The notes below the pieces were generated by a model. It did not search any database. It worked only from the letters and a program-made list of their open reading frames with translations, and was not told the origin of the DNA. Shown here piece after piece: positions 1-6,304 of a stretch of DNA of 8,065 nucleotides. How positions within the stretch are numbered: position 1 is the stretch's first letter; each line of letters opens with the position of its first letter. The translations under genes were made by a program, and so were the position numbers. The stretch lies in contig JAQUYY010000078.1 of the NCBI GenBank assembly GCA_028691575.1, positions 1-8,065 on the forward strand. The letters run 5' to 3'. The DNA comes from Candidatus Gastranaerophilales bacterium (GTDB taxonomy: Bacteria; Cyanobacteriota; Vampirovibrionia; Gastranaerophilales; JAQUYY01).

Positions 1-8
1 GCTCTTAA

Positions 9-560
9 TTAAAGATTTGTTTTTTCAGGAATTTTTTGAGGTGTTGTTTGATAACAAGATAGCAAATATTCACTATCTTCTCGGGATAAATTTTTGGCAG
101 CTTCTCTTAAAGTTTTTCTGATTTCCCTATAATTTTTAATTTCCATTAAAATTGCAATTTTTTGATCGTATAAAGAAACTAAAAATTCATAATCTTTTTT
201 ATCAGCATATTTAAAGGCTTCCAAGCAATATTGGTAGGCTTCTAAGCTGTTTCCAAACATGTCAAGAATAGAAGCAACAGAACTATATGCTTTGGCACAT
301 ATGGGATTTACTGTAATAGCTTTCTGATAATGTTTTATTGCCTCTGTTTTGCATCCAAATGATAATAAAATATCTCCTTTTAGCAGCAAAGCTCTATCAT
401 TTGTGGGGTTTGACATTAAAATTTTATCAATATTATTTAAGGCATATTGATAATCATTGTTTTTTGTATATTTATCTTGAGCCTCTTTTAGCATAATTTC
501 AGCGGTTAAATCGAAAACGTTTGCCGTATTTTTATTAACTATATTTAACTGTGCAGTCAT
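9..560 (-). CDS. Tetratricopeptide-repeat (TPR) protein, function unknown
   Basis: The 183-residue protein has two clear 34-residue TPR-like units at about residues 55-88 (ending in the typical AITVNP) and 89-122. A partial unit lies before them (37-53, ending MSNP) and a degenerate helical pair after (about 124-160). TPRs form helix-turn-helix scaffolds for protein binding, so a scaffold or adaptor role is likely but the partner cannot be read from sequence. There is no signal peptide or membrane segment, so it is probably cytoplasmic. The ATG at 560 is preceded by AAGGAA at 6-base spacing, which supports this start. The gene is divergent from nrdJ and shares its CATG-rich spacer. The stop is a TAA only 8 bases from the window edge, so any downstream operon partner is not visible. 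No catalytic domain is present. Confidence 0.85.
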   Translation of the reverse strand: MTAQLNIVNKNTANVFDLTAEIMLKEAQDKYTKNNDYQYALNNIDKILMSNPTNDRALLLKGDILLSFGCKTEAIKHYQKAITVNPICAKAYSSVASILDMFGNSLEAYQYCLEAFKYADKKDYEFLVSLYDQKIAILMEIKNYREIRKTLREAAKNLSREDSEYLLSCYQTTPQKIPEKTNL

Positions 561-566
561 TTATTG

Positions 567-572
567 TTCCTT
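567..572 (-). promoter_or_regulatory. Ribosome binding site of the TPR gene
   Basis: On the minus strand AAGGAA lies six bases before the ATG at 560. It fixes the start of the TPR gene. Confidence 0.6.
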
Positions 573-590
573 AAAAAATCCCCGTGCCTG

Positions 591-618
591 TATTTAACAT
601 AATACATGTATTTTTCAA
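591..618 (-). promoter_or_regulatory. Candidate promoter of the TPR gene
   Basis: On the minus strand TTGAAA (613-618) is followed after 16 bases by TAAATA (591-596). The -35 is good and the -10 is poor. The spacer holds the 12-base perfect palindrome AATACATGTATT (601-612), centred on the outermost CATG of the array. A protein bound there would cover the promoter. This is a visual match only; a TATTAT at 603-608 is an alternative -10. Confidence 0.3.
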
Positions 619-792
619 AAAGGGCTATTATCTGTTTACATTGAATCATGGCAATTTGATATTTCATCATGCTTAAATCTAGTTATCATGGGCAATTGCA
701 TGTGTTTAAAACTTTTTAACAGATATATTTATGAAGTGCTTAACAATTTTTATAAAAACATGCAAAGCCATGCCGCACATGGGTTTTGCATG
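605..792. repeat. CATG array A: nine phased CATG palindromes between the TPR gene and nrdJ
   Basis: CATG begins at 605, 647, 668, 687, 699, 759, 769, 778 and 789. The successive distances are 42, 21, 19, 12, 60, 10, 9 and 11, all within two of a multiple of ten. The flanks are not conserved beyond the tetranucleotide, although three-base neighbourhoods such as ATCATG recur. The 60-base gap contains TTTATGAA, whose TATG at 730 falls 31 and 29 bases from its neighbours and so keeps the phase. The last copy ends two bases before a TTGACA. The 285-base spacer (561-845) holds no gene that I can see; this array and the two candidate promoters are its content. The likely role is as an operator or nucleoprotein site for the divergent genes. 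Confidence 0.75.
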
Positions 793-794
793 TT

Positions 795-822
795 TTGACA
801 AAATTGTAAAAAAACTTCAAAT
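795..822 (+). promoter_or_regulatory. Candidate nrdJ promoter
   Basis: A perfect TTGACA (795-800) is followed after 16 bases by TCAAAT (817-822), which matches four of six bases of the -10 consensus. Transcription would start near 829, about 17 bases before the ATG at 846 or about 92 before the alternative GTG at 921. The last CATG of array A lies directly upstream of the -35, where an activator would sit. I saw no convincing NrdR boxes or cobalamin riboswitch elements. Confidence 0.4.
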
Positions 823-845
823 AAGTTTAAAATAATAAACATTTA

Positions 846-3290
846 ATGTTAAAGCATGCTGAATGGTTGTACAATAAACAAACCAGTTATTTTAAGATAA
901 GAGAAGAAAGGGAGTTGAAAGTGGTTGTGGATCTAAAAGAACCTTTAAATTTGACGCAAAATGCAATTACGGTTTTGGAAAAAAGATATTTAAAAAAGGA
1001 TAAAAACGGCAATTCTATTGAAATGCCGTCAGAGATGTTTTGGAGAGTTGCTTCAACAATTGCCGAAGCAGATAAAAAATTTGGTAAAGATAAAACATAT
1101 ATAGATTCTCTTTCTCAAGATTTTTATAAATTAATGACTGATTTTGAGTTCATGCCAAACAGCCCGACACTTATGAATGCAGGAAGAGAATTAGGACAGC
1201 TTTCGGCTTGTTTTGTTCTTCCGGTCGAGGATTCTTTGGAGGGAATATTTGAAACTTTAAAAAATACTGCTCTTATTCATAAAAGCGGAGGAGGTACAGG
1301 ATTTTCGTTTTCAAATTTAAGACCTAAGAATGACGTTGTAAGATCAACAATGGGTGTTTCATCAGGACCGATTTCTTTTATAGAAGTATTTAACGCCGCA
1401 ACAGAATCTGTAAAACAAGGTGGTACAAGACGTGGTGCTAATATGGGTATTCTAAGAGTAGACCACCCGGATATTTTAGAATTTATCAACGCAAAATTTG
1501 AAGGGGATAAACTAAATAACTTCAATATTTCTGTCGGGATTACAAATAAATTTATGGAAGCTGTTGAAAAAGGCAAAAAATATGATTTAATTCATCCAAA
1601 ATCAGGTGAAGTTGTAAACCGGCTTGAAGCCAGGGAAGTTTTTGACCTGATAGTAAATCATGCATGGAAAAACGGTGAACCCGGCATTGTATTTTTAGAT
1701 GCGTTAAATGCAGATAATCCGACTCCTCAAATAGGCAAAATAGAATCGACAAATCCTTGCGGAGAAGTGCCTTTATTGCCTTATGAGGCTTGTAATTTAG
1801 GTTCTGTCAATCTTAATGAAATGATGCTTTGCGATAATGAGGGAAATATTCAAGTTGATTGGGATAGGTTAAAAAAAGCAACTAAACTTGCAATCCATTT
1901 CTTGGATAATGTTATCGAAGTTAATAATTATCCGTTGCCTCAAATTGCCGATATGGTAGCAGGTAATCGTAAAATTGGTCTTGGCGTAATGGGTTGGGCA
2001 AATATGCTCATGAAAATGAATATTCCTTATAATACAGAAGAAGGAACAAAATTAGCTTATCAAATTATGGAATTTATTGATTTTTGCTCAAAAGAAAAGT
2101 CAATTGAATTAGCCGAAGAAAGAGGCAAATTTCCTAATTTTGAAGGAAGTATTTATGAAAAAGAAAATCCTTTGTTTAATAAATATAAAGGAAAATCTGC
2201 CGGTATCATTACTGATGAAGATTGGAAAAAACTTGATTTAAGAATTAAGGAATATGGTATTCGCAATGCTACAACTACTTGTATAGCTCCTACAGGCACA
2301 ATAAGTATGATAGCAGGTGCTTCAGGTGGCGTAGAGCCGTTGTTTTCTCTGGCTTTTATAAGAAATATTATGGATGGAACAGAATTAATCGAAGTAGATC
2401 CTGTATTTAAGGGTGTTGCTGAGCAAAGAGGGTTTTATTCTGAAGAATTGATGAAAAAAATTATTCAAAAAGGTACTGTTCATAATGTTGAGGGTGTTCC
2501 CGATGATATTCAAACAGTATATGTAACAGCTCATGATGTTTCACCTGAATGGCATGTTAAGATGCAGGGAGCTTTCCAGCTTCATACGGATAATGCAGTA
2601 TCGAAAACCGTAAATTTTGAGGAACATGCAACAAGGGAAGATATCGCTAAAACCTATATGTTAGCTTATCAATCGGGCTTAAAAGGAACTACTGTTTATA
2701 GAAACAACAGCCGTGTATTTCAGCCGATGAATTTGGATAAAAAACAAGAAACTGAGCAAATTTCAGAAGGTCACTTAAAACCAAGAAAAAGACAAGGTGT
2801 TACTTTTGGATTAACTGATGAAATAGAAACAGGGTGCGGCACATTGTATGTGACTATTAATTGTGATGATGAAGGACCTTGTGAAGTATTTGCCAGAATG
2901 GGTAAATCTGGCGGGTGTGCAACCAGTCAGGCTGAAGCAACCGGAAGAATGATTTCTTTAGCACTAAGAGCAAGAGTTGAGATAGAATCAATTATTAAAC
3001 AGTTAAAAGGAATCAGATGTCCGGCGCCTGCACTTGGAAAAGGCGGTGTAGTCCTTTCATGCTCTGATGCTATCAGCAAAGTTTTGGAAAGAAATATTCC
3101 AAGAATCAATGAAATTACATCAAGCAAATCTTTAAATTTAGAATCGCAAAAATCTGTCGAAATATCCGGTGAAGCTACTTCAAAAGCAGATTTGGGATTA
3201 TGTCCTGATTGTCCTGAGTGCGGTAATATGCTTGAATTTGGCGAAGGCTGTGTTATTTGCAAAAACTGTGGTTTTTCTAGATGTAGCTAA
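846..3290 (+). CDS. nrdJ: Adenosylcobalamin-dependent (class II) ribonucleotide reductase
   Basis: This 814-residue cytoplasmic enzyme reduces ribonucleotides to deoxyribonucleotides using a thiyl radical made from adenosylcobalamin, so it needs no oxygen. The finger-loop core is intact: the NPCGE motif gives N303, radical C305 and E307, and C122 with C316 form the expected redox pair. Other family marks are NSPTLMNAG (105-113), the glycine-rich KSGGGTGFSFSNLRP (146-160), APTGTISMIAGASGGVEP (481-498) and SKTVN (586-590). A TSCPD-type domain spans about 650-725. The C-terminal tail carries C786, C789, C792, C802, C805, C808 and C813, the zinc ribbon plus re-reducing cysteines of NrdJ. The start is uncertain: the ATG at 846 has no ribosome site, while AAGGGAG at 908-914 serves a GTG at 921, and family similarity begins only near residue 36. 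Either start leaves all catalytic parts intact. Confidence 0.96.
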   Translation: MLKHAEWLYNKQTSYFKIREERELKVVVDLKEPLNLTQNAITVLEKRYLKKDKNGNSIEMPSEMFWRVASTIAEADKKFGKDKTYIDSLSQDFYKLMTDFEFMPNSPTLMNAGRELGQLSACFVLPVEDSLEGIFETLKNTALIHKSGGGTGFSFSNLRPKNDVVRSTMGVSSGPISFIEVFNAATESVKQGGTRRGANMGILRVDHPDILEFINAKFEGDKLNNFNISVGITNKFMEAVEKGKKYDLIHPKSGEVVNRLEAREVFDLIVNHAWKNGEPGIVFLDALNADNPTPQIGKIESTNPCGEVPLLPYEACNLGSVNLNEMMLCDNEGNIQVDWDRLKKATKLAIHFLDNVIEVNNYPLPQIADMVAGNRKIGLGVMGWANMLMKMNIPYNTEEGTKLAYQIMEFIDFCSKEKSIELAEERGKFPNFEGSIYEKENPLFNKYKGKSAGIITDEDWKKLDLRIKEYGIRNATTTCIAPTGTISMIAGASGGVEPLFSLAFIRNIMDGTELIEVDPVFKGVAEQRGFYSEELMKKIIQKGTVHNVEGVPDDIQTVYVTAHDVSPEWHVKMQGAFQLHTDNAVSKTVNFEEHATREDIAKTYMLAYQSGLKGTTVYRNNSRVFQPMNLDKKQETEQISEGHLKPRKRQGVTFGLTDEIETGCGTLYVTINCDDEGPCEVFARMGKSGGCATSQAEATGRMISLALRARVEIESIIKQLKGIRCPAPALGKGGVVLSCSDAISKVLERNIPRINEITSSKSLNLESQKSVEISGEATSKADLGLCPDCPECGNMLEFGEGCVICKNCGFSRCS
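908..914 (+). promoter_or_regulatory. Possible internal ribosome site favouring an nrdJ start at GTG 921
   Basis: AAGGGAG lies six bases before an in-frame GTG at 921. By contrast the ATG at 846 is preceded only by AT-rich sequence. Starting at 921 would shorten the protein by 25 residues that show no resemblance to the family. It would also place the extra CATG at 855 in the leader. Confidence 0.45.
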
Positions 3291-3333
3291 TATTTAAGAT
3301 TCAAAAAAGTCTTATAGTTTTAATATAAATACC

Positions 3334-3373
3334 ATTTAAACTCTTGATGTAAAAGAATATCAAGAGTTTAAAT
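3334..3373 (+). terminator. Perfect 15-bp inverted repeat downstream of nrdJ
   Basis: The arm ATTTAAACTCTTGAT (3334-3348) is perfectly complementary to ATCAAGAGTTTAAAT (3359-3373), with a 10-base loop. It lies 43 bases after the nrdJ stop, where a terminator or 3'-end-protecting hairpin is expected. There is no long T run after it, so intrinsic termination would rely on the short T stretch inside the arm. CATG array B begins at the very next base. It could instead be a protein-binding palindrome. Confidence 0.5.
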
Positions 3374-3526
3374 CATGCAAACCATGTATTCATCATGTTT
3401 TCAGGGATTTAATTTGTGAAAACGCATGAGCCACATGGGATACGGCAATTTAATTAAAAAAAGCCCGTAACCCATTACTGACATGGAATATAGCTTTACA
3501 AATCATGAAAATCATGATATACCATG
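3374..3526. repeat. CATG array B: nine phased CATG palindromes upstream of the pilin-like gene
   Basis: CATG begins at 3374, 3383, 3394, 3425, 3434, 3482, 3504, 3513 and 3523. The distances are 9, 11, 31, 9, 48, 22, 9 and 10, again all within two of a multiple of ten. The copy number equals that of array A, and the flanks are again not conserved. The array starts at the base after the nrdJ hairpin and ends 67 bases before the pilin ATG. The 303-base spacer 3291-3593 holds no gene that I can see; it contains the nrdJ hairpin, this array, a GC-richer hairpin and the pilin leader. The position fits a regulatory array for the pilin-like gene. Confidence 0.75.
3436..3474. other. GC-richer imperfect hairpin inside array B
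   Basis: TGGGATACGGC (3436-3446) pairs with GCCCGTAACCCA (3463-3474) with one A-A mismatch and one bulged C, around a 16-base AT-only loop apart from its first C-flank. It stands out in an AT-rich spacer. No T run follows on the plus strand, so a terminator is unlikely. It could be part of a 5' leader RNA or a protein site. I do not recognise a riboswitch consensus in it. Confidence 0.35.
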
Positions 3527-3540
3527 ATTTATAGCTATTT

Positions 3541-3570
3541 TATTTATGAAAATGCAAATATATTTATGAA
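3541..3570 (+). promoter_or_regulatory. Direct repeat TATTTATGAA and candidate -10 of the pilin-like gene
   Basis: TATTTATGAA occurs at 3541-3550 and 3561-3570, exactly 20 bases apart, and a third copy lies in array A at 726-735. The second copy overlaps TATATT (3559-3564), a five-of-six match to a -10 element. No -35 is visible at the right distance, as expected of an activator-dependent promoter. The TATG cores at 3545 and 3565 continue the spacing of array B (22 and 20 bases). Confidence 0.35.
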
Positions 3571-3582
3571 TTAAGGTATGAA

Positions 3583-3588
3583 AAGGAG
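3583..3588 (+). promoter_or_regulatory. Ribosome binding site of the pilin-like gene
   Basis: AAGGAG lies five bases before the ATG at 3594. It is the strongest ribosome site in the window and decides the start, and with it the unusually long prepilin leader. Confidence 0.8.
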
Positions 3589-3593
3589 TAATT

Positions 3594-4355
3594 ATGTTAA
3601 AAAAGATTCAACAATCCGAAAAGCGAAATCGAGCTGAGGTTAATAAAAACATTTGTAGCGGCATGTATGGCAAAAATGTTTTTTGTGCCGTTACCGGCGA
3701 GATTTTAAGAAAAAAAGGCTTTACGCTGGCAGAGACATTAATAGTCATTGCAATAATCGGAATAATTGCATCGATAGCTACTCCTATGTTATTTGGAACA
3801 ACAAGTGACGCTGAATTAAAAGTAGCCTATAAAAAAGTTTATGCTGATTTATCACAAGCGACGATGCATGCGGTATTTGATTTAGGCGGTACTTTTGTTG
3901 GCACAATTACAGGTAATGATAATAGTATAAGAGATGCTTATTTGCCTTATTTTAATGTCATAAAAAGTTGTGACGATAATCATACACTTGGTGAGTGTTG
4001 GCATTCAACCGGTGATTGGTTTTATTTGAATGGAAATTCTGTGAATAATATATATCATGTCTATGATACGTATAATGGTTCAGGATTAATTTTAAATAAT
4101 GGAATGCTTATAAAATTTGTTACTTATTCTTCATGTACAGCTAATGCATGTGGAGATATTTTAATTGATGTTAATGGTTTTAAAAATCCTAATACTGTAG
4201 GAAAAGATATTTTTAGGGTCTATTTAACGCACACTAGTATAAAACCTTTTGGTTATTCAGGTGATCCTCATGATGCATCATCCGCTACGCATGAAGGTAC
4301 TTGTGTCTCTACAAGTAGTGGCTATGGCTGTTCTACAGATTATTTGTACCAGTAG
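3594..4355 (+). CDS. Type IV pilin-like / pseudopilin protein with long prepilin leader
   Basis: The 253-residue protein carries a type III (prepilin peptidase) signal: RKKG42|FTLAE, with Glu at mature position 5 (E47), followed by a hydrophobic helix to about residue 67. The mature protein would be extruded into a pilus or pseudopilus from the inner membrane after cleavage and N-methylation. The body has six cysteines in three close pairs (C126/C135, C181/C186, C237/C246), which could form disulfides. A DVNGFKNPNTVGKDIF segment (192-207) is known to me from pilin-like proteins of gut melainabacteria and may bind metal. The 42-residue leader is long and contains two cysteines (C21, C31); the strong ribosome site argues against the internal ATG at 3663. 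The gene stands alone, with no assembly genes nearby, so major pilin versus minor pilin or secretion pseudopilin cannot be decided. Confidence 0.88.
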   Translation: MLKKIQQSEKRNRAEVNKNICSGMYGKNVFCAVTGEILRKKGFTLAETLIVIAIIGIIASIATPMLFGTTSDAELKVAYKKVYADLSQATMHAVFDLGGTFVGTITGNDNSIRDAYLPYFNVIKSCDDNHTLGECWHSTGDWFYLNGNSVNNIYHVYDTYNGSGLILNNGMLIKFVTYSSCTANACGDILIDVNGFKNPNTVGKDIFRVYLTHTSIKPFGYSGDPHDASSATHEGTCVSTSSGYGCSTDYLYQ

Positions 4356-4362
4356 CTGATAG

Positions 4363-4388
4363 GTTAGGTAAATTTAAATTTACCCAAC
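4363..4388. terminator. Palindromic hairpin between the convergent pilin-like and uvrC genes
   Basis: The 18-base perfect palindrome GGTAAATTTAAATTTACC (4367-4384) is extended by three more pairs (GTT 4363-4365 with AAC 4386-4388) across one mismatch. It lies eight bases after the pilin-like stop and 14 bases beyond the uvrC stop, the usual place for a shared bidirectional terminator. On the plus strand a run of five T follows at 4399-4403, but 10 bases late, so efficiency is doubtful. Confidence 0.5.
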
Positions 4389-4401
4389 AAAATTAAGCTT
4401 T

Positions 4402-6231
4402 TTATTGATGCAAGTGTTTAAAAACCTTGTACCCTATTGCTTTTCCGAGAACTCGTTCAAGTTCGGCACGATTGGCGTTTAATATTCCTTTTATATTTTC
4501 AAAATGTTCGAATAATATTTTCTTCTTTGAAACAGAAAGTCCCGGTATTTCATCAAGAATTGACTTTGTAGCCTGATTTTCTCTTAATTTTCTGTGATAA
4601 GTTATTGCAAAACGATGGGCTTCATCCCTTATTTGCTGAAAGAAAAATAGTGCATTTGAATTTGCCGTAAATATTGTAGGCTCTGATTTTTCCGGAACAA
4701 AAACCTCTTCCAGTTTTTTTGCAAGTGAAATAATCGGCTGATCGAATAATCCTAATTCATCTAAAACTTCTTTAGCTGATGATAATTGACCTTTTCCGCC
4801 ATCAACGATGATTAAATCCGGCATGTTATCGTTATTTTTTAAAATTCTGATAAACCGTCTTTTTATAACTTCTTGCATTGATGCAAAATCATCCGGTTTC
4901 CCATTTTTTATTGAATGAATTTTGTAGCGGCGATATTCGGATTTGCAACTTTTGCCGTTTATGAAAACCACCATACTTGCAACTGTATTTGTCCCCTGAA
5001 TATGTGATATATCATAGCATTCGACCCTATGCGGGAATTTATCCAAGGATAATTTTTCCTGAATATAGCTTCCTACTATGTTCCAATCGGATTGAATTTT
5101 AACGGAATCTTCAATTTTTTTTGTTTCAAGGTAATAAGAAGCATTTTTTATGGCAAGTTCAACCAGTTCGTGTTTTTTCTGAAGTTTAGGAATTAAAATC
5201 GACACTTTAGAGGATTTTTTTAAGTTGAGCCATTTTGAAAGTATTATTAAATCTTCATTTTCGATTTCATCTTGAAGTAAAATTTCTTTTGGAATATCTT
5301 GTGAGTCTAACATCTGGTAATATTCCCGTAAAAAGCCTGCTAGTGCTTCTTTTATTGTATGAATATTGTTTAAAAGTATTTCGAAATCTTCTTTTGCAAT
5401 CAATCGTCCGTCCCTAACCTTAAGAAGAGCAATACATATTCTTGTATTATCGTTGTCAAACCCGATTATATCCTGATTTACATTTGTATTTTCGCTTACG
5501 ACTTTTTGTTTTTCTAAAGTTTGTTGAATATCAAAATAGCTGTCACGATACTTTGCAGCTTTTTCGTATTCTTGATTTTGAGCATATTTTTCCATTTGTC
5601 GCTTTAATTCAGCAATCAACTCAGTTTGTTTGCCTGATAAAAACAGTTCTACTTGTTTTACAACTTTTTTGTACTCATCGGAAGAAACTTTTTGCCGGCA
5701 TGGGGCAAGACATTTATTCATTTGATAATAAATGCATGGTCTATCCTTGAATTTAGGGGTTTTGCATTGTTTTAGTGGGAAAAGTTTTTTAATCAATTCC
5801 AGAGTTGAATACATCGCCCTTGCGTTGGTATAAGGTCCGAAATACTTGCCTTTTTGTTCTTTTTTATCAGCTTTTCTGGTAATTATTATTCGAGGATAAT
5901 CTTCGTCGGTTATTAAAAACCATGGAAATTTTTTATCATCTTTTAAAAGTACATTGTACTTGGGTTTATGTTTTTTAATTAAATGTGACTCTAAAATTAG
6001 TGCTTCAATTTCTGAATCTGTAATAATAAATTCAAATTTTTCTATTTGAGGTACCATTATTTGTAATTTAGGTGAATCATGGTTTTTGCTAAAGTAGCTG
6101 TTAACACGTTTTTTAAGATTTTTAGCCTTGCCGATATAGATAATCGTTTTTTGATTATCGTACATTAAATATACACCTGAGCACTCAGGCAGAAGTTTTA
6201 GGGCATTTTTTATTGATATTTTTGTTTTCAT
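4402..6231 (-). CDS. uvrC: UvrABC excinuclease subunit C
   Basis: UvrC makes both incisions around a DNA lesion in nucleotide excision repair after UvrA/UvrB damage recognition. The 609 residues match the usual length. The GIY-YIG nuclease domain for the 3' cut spans about 13-95 (GVY at 19-21, YIG at 32-34, R42, E81). Four cysteines (C156, C166, C174, C178) match the cluster-binding set reported for this family. A UVR motif that contacts UvrB lies at about 204-238. The RNase H-like domain for the 5' cut has D407 (CYDISH), D477 (IVDGGKGQL) and H539. A helix-hairpin-helix pair (about 560-609, IPGLSVSKKK) binds DNA. Nothing is missing. The gene converges on the pilin-like gene and is insulated upstream by a terminator, so it is probably monocistronic here. 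The start has no ribosome site, but the conserved domain begins directly after it. Confidence 0.97.
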   Translation of the reverse strand: MKTKISIKNALKLLPECSGVYLMYDNQKTIIYIGKAKNLKKRVNSYFSKNHDSPKLQIMVPQIEKFEFIITDSEIEALILESHLIKKHKPKYNVLLKDDKKFPWFLITDEDYPRIIITRKADKKEQKGKYFGPYTNARAMYSTLELIKKLFPLKQCKTPKFKDRPCIYYQMNKCLAPCRQKVSSDEYKKVVKQVELFLSGKQTELIAELKRQMEKYAQNQEYEKAAKYRDSYFDIQQTLEKQKVVSENTNVNQDIIGFDNDNTRICIALLKVRDGRLIAKEDFEILLNNIHTIKEALAGFLREYYQMLDSQDIPKEILLQDEIENEDLIILSKWLNLKKSSKVSILIPKLQKKHELVELAIKNASYYLETKKIEDSVKIQSDWNIVGSYIQEKLSLDKFPHRVECYDISHIQGTNTVASMVVFINGKSCKSEYRRYKIHSIKNGKPDDFASMQEVIKRRFIRILKNNDNMPDLIIVDGGKGQLSSAKEVLDELGLFDQPIISLAKKLEEVFVPEKSEPTIFTANSNALFFFQQIRDEAHRFAITYHRKLRENQATKSILDEIPGLSVSKKKILFEHFENIKGILNANRAELERVLGKAIGYKVFKHLHQ

Positions 6232-6237
6232 ATTTTA

Positions 6238-6243
6238 ATTATA
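6238..6243 (-). promoter_or_regulatory. Candidate uvrC -10 element
   Basis: A perfect TATAAT on the minus strand ends six bases before the uvrC ATG at 6231. If used, transcription would start at or next to the ATG and the mRNA would be leaderless, which fits the absence of a ribosome site. There is no recognisable -35. In DNA this AT-rich a chance match is easily possible. I see no LexA-type operator. Confidence 0.3.
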
Positions 6244-6304
6244 TCAAATTAAGAATTTGTTTGGCTAAAATTTACTAATGCTTTTATCAAAAAAGGTTTA
6301 TAAT

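Noticed and set aside
561..845. Cobalamin riboswitch or NrdR boxes before nrdJ
   Set aside because: Both are plausible for a B12-dependent reductase, but I found no matching conserved core or paired boxes in this spacer.
1277..1752. Antisense open frames of 99 and 66 codons inside nrdJ
   Set aside because: They overlap a fully conserved reductase, have no ribosome sites and read as shadow translations of its codons.
2927..3262. Antisense open frame of 111 codons at the end of nrdJ
   Set aside because: It lies opposite the conserved TSCPD and cysteine-rich tail and has no recognisable domain.
605..3526. CATG arrays as CRISPR or as cyanobacterial HIP1 sites
   Set aside because: The repeat is only four bases with no repeat/spacer structure, and HIP1 is GCGATCGC. 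Neither fits.
3291..3593. Cyclic-di-GMP riboswitch before the pilin-like gene
   Set aside because: It would be sensible biologically, but the conserved core sequences are not present. The only stem (3436-3474) lacks the expected loop sequence.
5235..5750. Two plus-strand open frames inside uvrC
   Set aside because: They are shadows of the intact uvrC gene, with low-complexity Leu/Phe-rich products and no convincing starts.
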